The notes under the pieces were generated by a model. The model did not search any database. It was not told where the DNA came from and worked only from the letters and a program-made list of their open reading frames with translations. Below, piece by piece: positions 17,418 through 25,950 of a DNA stretch of 64,000 nt (its first letter is position 1; each line of letters opens with the position of its first letter). The DNA is from Pedobacter hartonius. GTDB taxonomy: Bacteria; Bacteroidota; Bacteroidia; Sphingobacteriales; Sphingobacteriaceae. The stretch covers positions 62,001-126,000 of the forward strand of contig NZ_FNRA01000014.1 in assembly GCF_900107535.1 (NCBI RefSeq). Direction: 5' to 3'. The translations under genes and the position numbers were made by a program.

Positions 17418-18014
17418 TTACCTGATACAGATCTCTTCGATATTTTTCCTTGCGGATTCCAGTATAGTTTTCAAAGCAGACCGGTCTTTGGTTGCGCGGC
17501 TGATCAAGATAGCACCTTCTACTAAAGCAACAAACGTAAGTGCAGCTATTTCTGCGTTCACATCCTCCCTAAACTCCCTCGCTCCTATACCCTTATTAAT
17601 CAGCTCCACAATGCTTCCCTTAAATGCCAGTAAGCCATCAGCAGCCCTTTTTCTCAGCTCTTCATGCGTATCATCTGCCTCTACTGCCGTATTTTGTAAG
17701 GGACAGCCGCCGCTATTTACTACATGCCCATTGTTGTACGCGTCAAGATACGCAAGGATCTTGCCTTTATAGCTGGGGGCAGCATCCACAACAGTTCTGA
17801 TCTTTTTACGGATTGCCTCCAGGTTATAATCAAACGCCGCAAGCGCAACCTGCTCTTTGTTTTCAAAATTGCCATAGATGCTACCCTTAGTCAGCTTGGT
17901 AGCCTTTTCCATATCTGCAATAGAAGTACCTGCATAACCCTTTTTATTAAACAGCTCTGCAGTAGCTTCAATAATAAGATTTCTCGTGGTTTCTGATCTT
18001 GGAACAAATTTCAT
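17418..18014 (-). CDS. TetR/AcrR-family transcriptional repressor
   Basis: DNA-binding repressor of 198 residues. The N-terminal helix-turn-helix is clear at about 10-55 (IIEATAELFNKKGYAGTSIA, then TKLTKGSIYGNFENKEQVA), followed by an all-helical ligand-binding and dimerisation domain containing CPLQNTAVEADDTH, common in the AcrR/QacR-like exporter regulators. It sits directly upstream of an MFS drug-exporter gene, its expected target, which is now gutted. Matching 18-bp dyads before both genes suggest autorepression plus control of the exporter. The start codon immediately follows a good promoter. Confidence 0.88.
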   Translation of the reverse strand: MKFVPRSETTRNLIIEATAELFNKKGYAGTSIADMEKATKLTKGSIYGNFENKEQVALAAFDYNLEAIRKKIRTVVDAAPSYKGKILAYLDAYNNGHVVNSGGCPLQNTAVEADDTHEELRKRAADGLLAFKGSIVELINKGIGAREFREDVNAEIAALTFVALVEGAILISRATKDRSALKTILESARKNIEEICIR

Positions 18015-18018
18015 AAGG

Positions 18019-18049
18019 CAAATATACCGATTGTTATATGCTATGCAAA
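18019..18049 (-). promoter_or_regulatory. Bacteroidota promoter of tetR with overlapping operator
   Basis: The minus strand has TTTG (18046-18049), a 19-base spacer and TATATTTG (18019-18026), an exact fit to TTTG-N19-TAnnTTTG, five bases upstream of the tetR start. The 18-bp dyad ATATAACAATCGGTATAT (18022-18039) lies in the spacer and overlaps the -7 box, so a bound repressor would block the polymerase. Confidence 0.65.
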
Positions 18050-18226
18050 TAAAATTGATGCTATTCTTGTAATCTTTCAGTCTTATATTTCTATAAATTC
18101 TATAACTCCCCGTGTATAGTTATATCTCGACGAACATTTGTAACAATCTAAATAGTATTCCAATACTACTGCCAATGGTTAAAAGATTAATTTGTATTTT
18201 ACTTGCAGTATGAACCTGAAAACCAA

Positions 18227-19558
18227 ATGTTGAACCGTAGAAACTTTATCGGGCGCACCGCCACTGCGCTCGGAACATCCGTCCTTTTAGCTGCGCTTGA
18301 CAACCCCGCCTATGCTTTATTTAACAAAACTATAGGCGCAAATGACCAGATCAATATCGGGGTAATTGGTATCAAAGGCATGGGCTGGTCTGATCTGAAA
18401 GCTGCCTTAAAGGTAGCGGGCGTAAATCTGGCAGCACTTTGTGACAGCGATGCCAATGTACTTGATGCAAGAATGGCCGAATTAAAATCCTTAAATGTAG
18501 ATGCAGCAAAAGTCAAAAGATACAAAGATTACCGCGCTTTGCTGGACAATAAAGATATTGATGTGGTAATCATCGGAACACCTGACCACTGGCATGCCCT
18601 GATGATGATCCACGCGCTTCAGGCGGGTAAAGATGTATATGTAGAAAAGCCGGTCGGGAATTCTATTATTGAGTGCAGGACAATGGTAGCCGCCCAGAAG
18701 AAATATAATAAAGTGGTACAGGCCGGACAATGGCAGCGCAGCCAGCAGCACTTCAAGGATGCCGTGGATTTTGTTAAAAGCGGACAGCTTGGCAATATCA
18801 GAACCGTTAAAGTATGGTGTTACCAGGGATGGATGAAACCGGCCCCTATTGTACCTGACGCCTTACCTCCTGCCGGGGTTGATTATGCCATGTGGCTTGG
18901 CCCGGCACAAAAAAGGCCATTCAATGCAAGCAGGTATCATTTTAATTTTCGTTGGTTCTGGGACTATGCAGGCGGATTAATGACGGATTGGGGCGTACAC
19001 TTATTGGATTATGGCCTTCTAGGGATGAATTCTCCTGTACCTAAAACAATATCTGCTTTAGGGGGGCGATTTGCCTACCCGGATCTGTATCAAGAAACGC
19101 CCGATACACTCACCACTCTTTATGAATTTGAAAACTTTAACATGGTCTGGGACTCAGCGATGGGAATAGACAACGGCTCCTATAACCGCGATCATGGTAT
19201 TGCCTATATTGGTAATAACGGCACACTGATCCTGAACAGGCAGGGCTGGGAGGTGATCGAAGAAAAACAAAGCGGAAATAAGGTCAGCAAGCCTTTTGTT
19301 AAGGTCTCAGATGTTGGAATCAACATGCATATGGAAAATTTCTTCGGTGTAGTAAGATCCAGGAAAAAGAAAGAACTGAATTGTGACATCCAGGCCGCCG
19401 CACATGTGGCTACTGTGGCACAAATGGGAAACCTAGCGTTCAGAAGCGGACAAAAATTATCTTGGGATGATGCTAAACATGAATTTACAGATCAGCATAT
19501 CAATGATAAATATTTGCTCGCTCCTTATCACAATGGATACAGTTTACCTAAAGTATAA
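18227..19558 (+). CDS. Gfo/Idh/MocA-family oxidoreductase with Tat signal
   Basis: NAD(P)-dependent sugar oxidoreductase of about 443 residues, exported folded. The N-terminus MLNRRNFIGRTATALG is a twin-arginine signal. The Rossmann part has INIGVIGIKGMGWSDL, a slightly altered GxGxxG, and DVVIIGTPDHWHALMMIHAL followed by EKPVGNS with the catalytic Lys. The C-terminal half (WCYQGWMKPAPI, MTDWGVHLLD) is the GFO_IDH_MocA_C-like domain, in which His near GVHLLD is usually catalytic. The open frame runs upstream to 18203, but the ATG at 18227 starts the Tat signal cleanly. It may act on glycan-derived sugars. Confidence 0.88.
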   Translation: MLNRRNFIGRTATALGTSVLLAALDNPAYALFNKTIGANDQINIGVIGIKGMGWSDLKAALKVAGVNLAALCDSDANVLDARMAELKSLNVDAAKVKRYKDYRALLDNKDIDVVIIGTPDHWHALMMIHALQAGKDVYVEKPVGNSIIECRTMVAAQKKYNKVVQAGQWQRSQQHFKDAVDFVKSGQLGNIRTVKVWCYQGWMKPAPIVPDALPPAGVDYAMWLGPAQKRPFNASRYHFNFRWFWDYAGGLMTDWGVHLLDYGLLGMNSPVPKTISALGGRFAYPDLYQETPDTLTTLYEFENFNMVWDSAMGIDNGSYNRDHGIAYIGNNGTLILNRQGWEVIEEKQSGNKVSKPFVKVSDVGINMHMENFFGVVRSRKKKELNCDIQAAAHVATVAQMGNLAFRSGQKLSWDDAKHEFTDQHINDKYLLAPYHNGYSLPKV

Positions 19559-19570
19559 ATAAAACGTTTG

Positions 19571-21223
19571 TTAACGCCTGTACATTTTCAGGTAGTACTC
19601 ATCGGCCATTCTACCCGATTCAAAAGCAGGCTCAACATTGGCAGCCGCTTTTTTAAGGATTGTCAGCCAGTCTGCATGGTGCTCATAATACATAGGTATC
19701 ACCACCTGTTCAAGGGTATCCAGCAGACTTTTATTTTCTGCAGCATCAATTGCGGCATCTGACTGTCTGTCGGTTGCCGCACTAATCAGAAAGCAGTTCT
19801 CTTTATCTTTGGCAAATTCCGGTACCCAGCCGTCGGGTAGAGAAAGATTGATGCATCCGTTCATGGCAGCTGTCATTCCACTGGTTCCCGAAGCTTCCCT
19901 GTACATTTTAGGGTTATTCAGCCACACATCCGATCCTTTTTTCAGCAATGCCGAAAGCCCCAGCTCATAACCCGTGAGTACGGCGCAGTTAGCAAACGGC
20001 CTCACACGCGTCAGGATCTCATTAAATAAACTGTTTGCTCCCAGATCTTCAGGGTAGGGCTTGCCTGCCCAGATGAATTGTACAGGAAATTGAGTATTAC
20101 CTATCAGGTTTAAAAACCGGTTCCAGTCGTACATCACCAGGTCAGCCCGCTTGTAACCGGCAAAACGTCTGGACCAGACGATGGTGATCACATTTTCATC
20201 AAACAGTTTTCCGCACTGGTCGGCTACCGTTTTAAACAATATTTTTTTCAATCCTTTCTTTCTATCAACAATCACCTGATCGTTACGGTCAAGAATAGCC
20301 CGTGCAATTTCCTGGTCTTTCCAGTAAGCTCCGTTCTGCGCATTGGTGATCGATGTGATCTCGCAGATCCCTGGATTGCCTCCCCACATCTCTTTCGCTA
20401 CTTCACCATGCAGTTTTGATACTCCATTGGCCTTGCCTGAGAACTTAAGTGCCGCCAGCGTATAGCTGAAATTGTCCCCTTCCATGCCCAGGATATATTT
20501 GACCTCATGTTCCTGCAGGTGATAGAAAAAAGACATCTCTTTGAGCAGGCGGTAACTGTGTTCTTCGTTCCCGGCCATTTCAGGTGTGTGCGTAGTAAAG
20601 ACCACACGTTTTTTCACTTCTTCCAAGTTCCTGAACTTTGCGTACAAATAAAAGTTGAGTGATACCGAATGTCCCTCGTTCATATGATAAACATCAGGTT
20701 CCATCTTTAAAAGATCCAGCAGCATGGCACCGCCAATTCCAAGGATAATACTCTGCGCAATGCGCGTAGCCTCATTCGGGTCATATAACCTGTGAGTGAT
20801 GGTACGTGAGATCTCATCATTTTCCGGAATATCAGTACTCAGCAGGAACAGCGGTGCTGATCCAAAGGTGTCCGGCTTCAGCAGGTAAGCTTTGACATAC
20901 ACCGGGGTATCATGTACGGGAACGGTAAACACTATACAGGTATCCTCCAGAAAGAAATAATCTTTTTGTACAAACGAAGGAGTCATCAACCCTTCTTTGT
21001 CTCTTGACTGATCGTAGTATCCGTATTTCCACAAGATGCCGATCCCAAGCAGGTTTTGCTTTAACTGATAAGCGCTTCTGAAATGAGACCCGGCGAGGAA
21101 CCCAAGTCCTCCGCTGTATATTTTAAGTGCCTGGTCAATGGCAAACTCCATAGAGAAGTAAGCAACGGATGTAGTATATTTTAAATCTGGAGTATAATTG
21201 AAGATGTCTTCTCTTGTTAGCAT
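19571..21223 (-). CDS. Short alpha-glucan phosphorylase (GT35) lacking the usual PLP lysine
   Basis: Cytoplasmic GT35 protein of 550 residues, shorter than the 800-850 of classical glycogen phosphorylases. Family motifs are strong: AYFSMEFAID and IYSGGLGFLAG near the N-terminus, VYHMNEGHS (180-186), SRRFAGYKRADL (351-362, phosphate site) and YREASGTSGMTAAMNG (441-456). In classical members the PLP Schiff-base Lys follows SGM/GNM; here that position is Thr451. The role would be phosphorolysis of glycogen or maltodextrin to glucose-1-phosphate, if active. Convergent with the oxidoreductase gene, 12 bases apart. A short Bacteroidota subfamily or an inactive paralogue are both possible. Confidence 0.82.
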   Translation of the reverse strand: MLTREDIFNYTPDLKYTTSVAYFSMEFAIDQALKIYSGGLGFLAGSHFRSAYQLKQNLLGIGILWKYGYYDQSRDKEGLMTPSFVQKDYFFLEDTCIVFTVPVHDTPVYVKAYLLKPDTFGSAPLFLLSTDIPENDEISRTITHRLYDPNEATRIAQSIILGIGGAMLLDLLKMEPDVYHMNEGHSVSLNFYLYAKFRNLEEVKKRVVFTTHTPEMAGNEEHSYRLLKEMSFFYHLQEHEVKYILGMEGDNFSYTLAALKFSGKANGVSKLHGEVAKEMWGGNPGICEITSITNAQNGAYWKDQEIARAILDRNDQVIVDRKKGLKKILFKTVADQCGKLFDENVITIVWSRRFAGYKRADLVMYDWNRFLNLIGNTQFPVQFIWAGKPYPEDLGANSLFNEILTRVRPFANCAVLTGYELGLSALLKKGSDVWLNNPKMYREASGTSGMTAAMNGCINLSLPDGWVPEFAKDKENCFLISAATDRQSDAAIDAAENKSLLDTLEQVVIPMYYEHHADWLTILKKAAANVEPAFESGRMADEYYLKMYRR

Positions 21224-21344
21224 AATAATTTAAATGTATGAACTGATATAAGACAATTTAACAGCCCGTATGTTTGCTGTCAATGCGTTAACTTTATATT
21301 AAGAGACCATTGCAGTGCCTGTTAATTTCCTCTGGCATAGTCCG

Positions 21345-21865
21345 TCACTGATTCTTGTTTAATCTGGATGAACGAAGACATTTTGCTGCAAAATCATCCG
21401 CTTCCTTTTCATTTTGTTCATCGCTGTCGTCGTATACCGTCTTTTCGAGGAATATATCTTTTTTACCATGTAACAAAATATGCCCTGCCTCATGAAAAAA
21501 CGTAAACCAAAAATCATTGTGGTTGATCAGATCGTCAGCCAGCTGAATGAGAGGTATAATTCAGCCAGCGGTGCAGCCACTGATTGAAGTCTTCGGCAGG
21601 CGCTGTGTGATGACGAGCTTTACGCCTGCAGCCAAACACATCCGCTGTAATTCTTCAAAGACGTCCGCAGGGTTTTAACAACCAGCTCTTTTAATACCTG
21701 AATTACTTCTTTAAAACTTTTTTCAACGTATGGTTTTACTTCTTAAGTTGTGGCGTCTTGGTCTCCCTGGCGTAGCCATGCCGAAATCGATTAGGGTTCT
21801 TTTGTTTTGGCAAGTGAAATTTTAAACGAGGCCTTTAACTGCTGATCAAAATAATACTTCTACCC
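21345..21865 (-). pseudogene. Decayed XRE/ImmA-IrrE antitoxin-like gene (HigA-associated)
   Basis: The minus strand carries a broken copy of the ImmA/IrrE-domain antitoxin that accompanies HigB-type toxins. In order along the strand: KASFKISLAKTKEP then a stop, AWLRQGDQDATT then a stop, VKPYVEKSFKEVIQVLKEL, then in another frame LFEELQRMCLAAGVKLVITQ and finally DFWFTFFHEAGHILLHGKKD with the zinc motif HEAGH, ending at 21345-21347. Several stops and frame changes interrupt it. The DNA-binding N-terminal part is largely missing. Confidence 0.78.
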
Positions 21866-22145
21866 CCCTGTGCTATCAGACAGGCAGATCCATCGTGAAG
21901 ATCTTTTAAAACCAGATTTTTATGAGGAATGAATATCAGTCTGTATGGTTGATCTAAATCACATGCCTACTGGTTTTTCCTGTCCCCGTTTAGTTCATGG
22001 TAATTACCGGGCAGAAACCTTAACATCTCAAGATTCTCCCCTTCAGCATGTCAACAAATCTGCGGTTAAATTTATCTGCCCGTATCTTGCCCATTGCGGC
22101 TATACGTTTCTTCTCGATATTTACCAATTTTAATAACGAATGATT
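21835..22145 (-). pseudogene. higB: Decayed HigB/RelE-type toxin gene
   Basis: Directly upstream of the antitoxin remnant the minus strand encodes pieces of a HigB-type toxin. One frame gives EKKRIAAMGKIRADKFNRRF; after a frame change it continues GENLEMLRFLPGNYHELNG, DRKNQ, a TAG in place of the usual Trp, then ACDLDQPYRLIFIPHKNL and a stop at 21835-21837. The core HELxGDRKxQWAxDLDxPYRLIF pattern of these RNases is easily recognised. One frameshift and one nonsense codon disable it. Confidence 0.75.
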
Positions 22146-22344
22146 TTAAAAGTGATCTTCATTGCAAATATATTTTTATTTGAATTAAAACTATTTATTA
22201 TATCTCTTTAGTTAAAATAACGCTCATTCATATCTGCTTAAATAAATTTTTCAGTGAAAAAACTATAACAAAAATTAATAAAAAAGCTTTCTTACCCCTG
22301 GATAATTACCAGAAATAATTAGCGCCAGAAAATTATATTTGACG

Positions 22345-22800
22345 ATGAAACAAAGCGCAGGAATTCTTCTATTCAGAAAACCGGGTAATGAAACTGAATT
22401 TTTTCTGGTTCACCCGGGAGGGCCTTTCTTTACGAAAAAAAATGAAGGGTGGTGGACCGTCCCAAAAGGAGAACTTCTGGATGATGAGGAGCCACTCACC
22501 GCTGCTGTGAGGGAATTTGAAGAAGAAACGGGATACCGGCCTTCAGGAGATTTCATCCTTCTGGAACCTATCCGCCAGAAAGGAGGTAAAGCGGTGCTTT
22601 GCTGGGCTGCTGAAGGAGATCTGGAACCTGCATCCATACAAAGCAATACATTTGAAATCGAATGGCCTCCACGGTCAGGCAAAAGGAAAAGTTTCCCTGA
22701 AATAGACCAAGGAAATTGGTTTAATTACGCTGATGCCTGTATAATGATCAATGAAAAACAAAAAGCTTTTTTAGAAGAATTACTTCTAAGATTACGCTAA
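22345..22800 (+). CDS. Nudix hydrolase
   Basis: Cytoplasmic pyrophosphohydrolase of 151 residues. The full Nudix box GX5EX7REUXEEXGU is present from Gly42 (GELLDDE) through Arg56-Glu57 to Glu60-Glu61 and Gly63, and binds the catalytic metals. The opening SAGILLFRKPGNETEFFLVH and the Pro-Lys-Gly entry to the box fit the Ap4A-hydrolase-like/MutT branch that favours dinucleoside polyphosphates or damaged nucleotides; substrate uncertain. The frame has a TTG at 22339, but ATG at 22345 is the better start. Single gene. Confidence 0.88.
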   Translation: MKQSAGILLFRKPGNETEFFLVHPGGPFFTKKNEGWWTVPKGELLDDEEPLTAAVREFEEETGYRPSGDFILLEPIRQKGGKAVLCWAAEGDLEPASIQSNTFEIEWPPRSGKRKSFPEIDQGNWFNYADACIMINEKQKAFLEELLLRLR

Positions 22801-22870
22801 TCCGGGCAGATGACTACTTCTTACACAAAGAAAACAACCTGCCATCAAAAAATAAACGTTAAATCTACTT

Positions 22871-23809
22871 TTAATCGATAAAGTTATCTGATTCCCTGTA
22901 AGCCTGAATCACCCTGGCCTCTCCTTCCTTACCTTTTTGAGAATTGCCATGCTCCATCCCCATTACACCTTTATAACCTTTCTCATACAGGTGTTTAAAT
23001 ATGTTCTTATAATTGATCTCCCCGGTAGTAGGTTCTTTTCTTCCTGGGTTATCACCGATCTGGATATAAGCAATCTCATCCCAGCAACGGTCTATGTTGA
23101 TGAGGAGGTTTCCTTCAGTACGCTGCATATGATAGATATCAAACAGGATTTTACATGAGGGGCTGTTTACTGCTTTACAGAGGCTATAGGTTTCGTGGGT
23201 TTGCTGAAGGAACAATTCCGGCGTATCACTCAGCGTTTCCAGTACCATCACCAGTCCATGTGGTTCAAACACTTCCGCTCCTGCCCGCATGGCATCCATC
23301 ACATTGGCCATTTGAATGCCATATGGCAATTTTCTTTCATTAAATCCGGGAACTACCGTCAGCCACTTCGCATCACAGCGTTTGACCGCTTCTAATGATC
23401 GCTTGCAGGTATCCACAAAATGATCTTTAAATTCCTTTTTCCCGGTAGTAAGGGAGGTCTTCCAGTTATCGCCGCCGTCTACCACAAAAACACCCATTCT
23501 CATCCCAAGTTTCTCCAGCAGGTTACCGATCTGGGTTTGCTCGGCAACAGGCCTGGCTAAATATCCATTGTCTTCAATGGAACGGAAACCCTGGTTGTGC
23601 ATAAACCGGATCTGGTCAGTAAAAACCTTACCGGCATGACCGGCGAACGTACCCTCATGGGGCGCATAATCAAGATTAAAAGGTTTACCGGCCAGGATAG
23701 CGTTACCGGCAGATTCCGAAGCTTTCACCGCCAGTGCATTGATGGAAGAACCTGCCACCAGAGTACCGGTAGCAAGCAGGCTGTTTTTAAGAAATTCCGT
23801 TCTGTTCAT
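22871..23809 (-). CDS. Exported TIM-barrel sugar isomerase-like protein (hydroxypyruvate isomerase type)
   Basis: Protein of 312 residues of the AP endonuclease 2/xylose isomerase-like TIM-barrel family. Residues 1-30 form a signal resembling a Tat peptide with one Arg (NRTEFLKNSLLATG). Metal-site segments follow: LVMVLETLSDTP, ILFDIYHMQRTEGN with Asp-x-x-His, IAYIQIGDNPGRKEP and GVMGMEHGNS. The nearest known group is hydroxypyruvate isomerase-like. It would interconvert a keto/aldo sugar or act on a glycan-derived intermediate. It lies 220 bases after SusD on the same strand, so it may belong to that uptake locus. Confidence 0.8.
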   Translation of the reverse strand: MNRTEFLKNSLLATGTLVAGSSINALAVKASESAGNAILAGKPFNLDYAPHEGTFAGHAGKVFTDQIRFMHNQGFRSIEDNGYLARPVAEQTQIGNLLEKLGMRMGVFVVDGGDNWKTSLTTGKKEFKDHFVDTCKRSLEAVKRCDAKWLTVVPGFNERKLPYGIQMANVMDAMRAGAEVFEPHGLVMVLETLSDTPELFLQQTHETYSLCKAVNSPSCKILFDIYHMQRTEGNLLINIDRCWDEIAYIQIGDNPGRKEPTTGEINYKNIFKHLYEKGYKGVMGMEHGNSQKGKEGEARVIQAYRESDNFID

Positions 23810-24031
23810 AGCTTAATTTTGATTAAACTTTTTGTAGAGTATCTGGTTATATTAATCAGATAATAAGTTAAATATAATTAAATAATGGAATTGTCAACCG
23901 ATAAAATGCCTTCAATTCAACATGAGCGCCCCAACAAAGTATAGTCTGTTAAATCACCTTTGTTTTGCCAGACGTAGGAACAGGCCCCTGGTGCTCAGCA
24001 ATACCAACATCGGCATCTGCTCATCATACAT

Positions 24032-25909
24032 TTAGTAGCCAGGATTTTGCCGGAGTTCTTTATTCCTGTTGATTTCGTCACGGCTGAAGGGCCGGAAATA
24101 GATCTTATCATCCCATCTCCTGTTTTCCTGTGCTGTTTCAACGGTAGGCGTATAGCTGTAATCATATACTGCCGGATCGTAATGGTACGGGGCAGACATT
24201 GTTTTTCCCGGCTTAAACTTCCCGGTGATCTTGATATAGGTAGTTTTCCGTCCCAATGTTTCCGCTGCGATCATCCAACGGCGGGTATCATGGTAACGCT
24301 GCTCCTCATAGGCCATTTCTATACGTCGTTCATGGCGGTACAAATCGCGCAGTGCGGTCTGGGAGCTCAATGTTACAGCCGGCATACCTGCCCGGAAACG
24401 GACGCGGTTTAACCAAAGCAGGGCATCAGGCAGCTGATTCAGCTCAATACTTGCTTCTACATAGTTCAGTACGGCCTCGGTATACCTGAAAAATGGCCAG
24501 GGTACAAACTGAGGCTGGTTTGCATCTACAATATTAGGGTCCGGATCTATAAATTTCTGCGTATAATAACCTGTCCAGCTTCCGTTCCAGTTTTCGATAG
24601 AGCTACCTCTGGTATCCAGTCCTTTGAAGGTGATTGCGTTACTTCCTTCCAGCAGGTCATACTCTCCGGTCTGGATCTGGTTGGCAGGGTCTACATTTCC
24701 GGATACTTTATCACGTGGTTTCCAGCCTGCTCCATCATACAACACAGTGGCGTATAAACGGGGGTCACGGTTTTGATAGGGAGCGGACTTCTGTGCAGGG
24801 TTCGTCCAACTGAACGCCGTTCCATCGGCCATCTCGTAATCATCCACCAATAAGCCGACGGGTGTATTGCCTGCCCAATTATGGTATCCGTTTGGCCCGT
24901 TCGCCCGGCCGTAACGCAGATCACTAAGGTCAATAAAATACCTGCCCAGGATGAGCTCCGAAGCAGCTGAGGCATCTATTCCCGGAGCCTTGCTGCCCCC
25001 GCCCATAGCGATGCTCTTATAGTTTACACGCCCTTCATCGGCATTCACTTTTGCACTGAGGTTCAGCTTATAACCAGTTCCTGCATCAATTACAGCTTTA
25101 GCGGCATCCTGCGCTGCTTTCCAGCGCGCGGTACGGTCGCCCGTCAGGTAACCCAGCAATTCCGGATTGGCATACCCGGAGATCAGGGCCGACTTTGATT
25201 TGGCCGTCGGGATGTCATGCAGGTCGCTCGCTGCATACAACAGCACCCGCGACTTCAGTGCTTTGGCAGCCAGTGAAGATGTCCGCCCCGAGGGCAGTGT
25301 TTTCCCTGTAAGCAGGACAATGGCGTCATCGCAATCCTTTACGATCAGGTTAATACATTCTTCATATGTAGAACGTTTGATCGCAAAATCATCATCCAGG
25401 GCATAACTTTTGGTAACCAGGGGAACACCTCCGTGGTACCTCAGCAGCTGCTGGTAAAAATAAGCCCTCAGGAAATGTGCTTCGCCGAGCAGCTGATCTT
25501 TGAGCGACTGGTTGCTGATCGTATTATCCGTACCGGAAAGCATTTCTATGGTGATGTTACAAGCCCTGATCCTGTTATACATCAGGTTATAGCTCCAGCT
25601 GTCATCCACCCATCCCAGCGTGGTTGGATTAATAGTACTCGCGTTCACCAGGTCTATCCCCCTGTTAGGGTGAGTAAAAAGGGACTCATCCGATACTGAA
25701 GAAAGCATCTGCTCGGGAAAACCTCCAAGACTGAGCCCATTGTAAATATCTGTTACGAAGGCCTGGGCAAGTGCCGGGTTCTGCCATACCAGCTCGCCAT
25801 TGATCTGATCAGGCGGCTGTACCGCCAGGAAATCTTTCTTGCATCCCGAAACAACCAGGAGCGTTAAGGTAAAGGTAAGCAGGAATTTATAGTGAATGAT
25901 CTGTTTCAT
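24032..25909 (-). CDS. SusD/RagB-family nutrient-binding lipoprotein
   Basis: Outer-leaflet lipoprotein of 625 residues that caps its SusC partner and captures the ligand. The signal ends in the lipobox VVSGC, followed by KKDFLAVQPPDQ, the usual SusD opening. TPR-like helices (LLGEAHFLRAYFYQQLLRYHG, GGVPLVTKS) and the C-terminal RagB domain (EAVLNYVEASIEL, HERRIEMAYEEQRYHDTRRW) are present. The frame extends upstream to 25948, but ATG at 25907-25909 begins the signal peptide. It follows SusC by 41 bases and is surely co-transcribed. Ligand not inferable. Confidence 0.93.
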   Translation of the reverse strand: MKQIIHYKFLLTFTLTLLVVSGCKKDFLAVQPPDQINGELVWQNPALAQAFVTDIYNGLSLGGFPEQMLSSVSDESLFTHPNRGIDLVNASTINPTTLGWVDDSWSYNLMYNRIRACNITIEMLSGTDNTISNQSLKDQLLGEAHFLRAYFYQQLLRYHGGVPLVTKSYALDDDFAIKRSTYEECINLIVKDCDDAIVLLTGKTLPSGRTSSLAAKALKSRVLLYAASDLHDIPTAKSKSALISGYANPELLGYLTGDRTARWKAAQDAAKAVIDAGTGYKLNLSAKVNADEGRVNYKSIAMGGGSKAPGIDASAASELILGRYFIDLSDLRYGRANGPNGYHNWAGNTPVGLLVDDYEMADGTAFSWTNPAQKSAPYQNRDPRLYATVLYDGAGWKPRDKVSGNVDPANQIQTGEYDLLEGSNAITFKGLDTRGSSIENWNGSWTGYYTQKFIDPDPNIVDANQPQFVPWPFFRYTEAVLNYVEASIELNQLPDALLWLNRVRFRAGMPAVTLSSQTALRDLYRHERRIEMAYEEQRYHDTRRWMIAAETLGRKTTYIKITGKFKPGKTMSAPYHYDPAVYDYSYTPTVETAQENRRWDDKIYFRPFSRDEINRNKELRQNPGY

Positions 25910-25950
25910 CTGTTTGTTTATTAATGTCAGTTGTGAGATGGAATACATGA

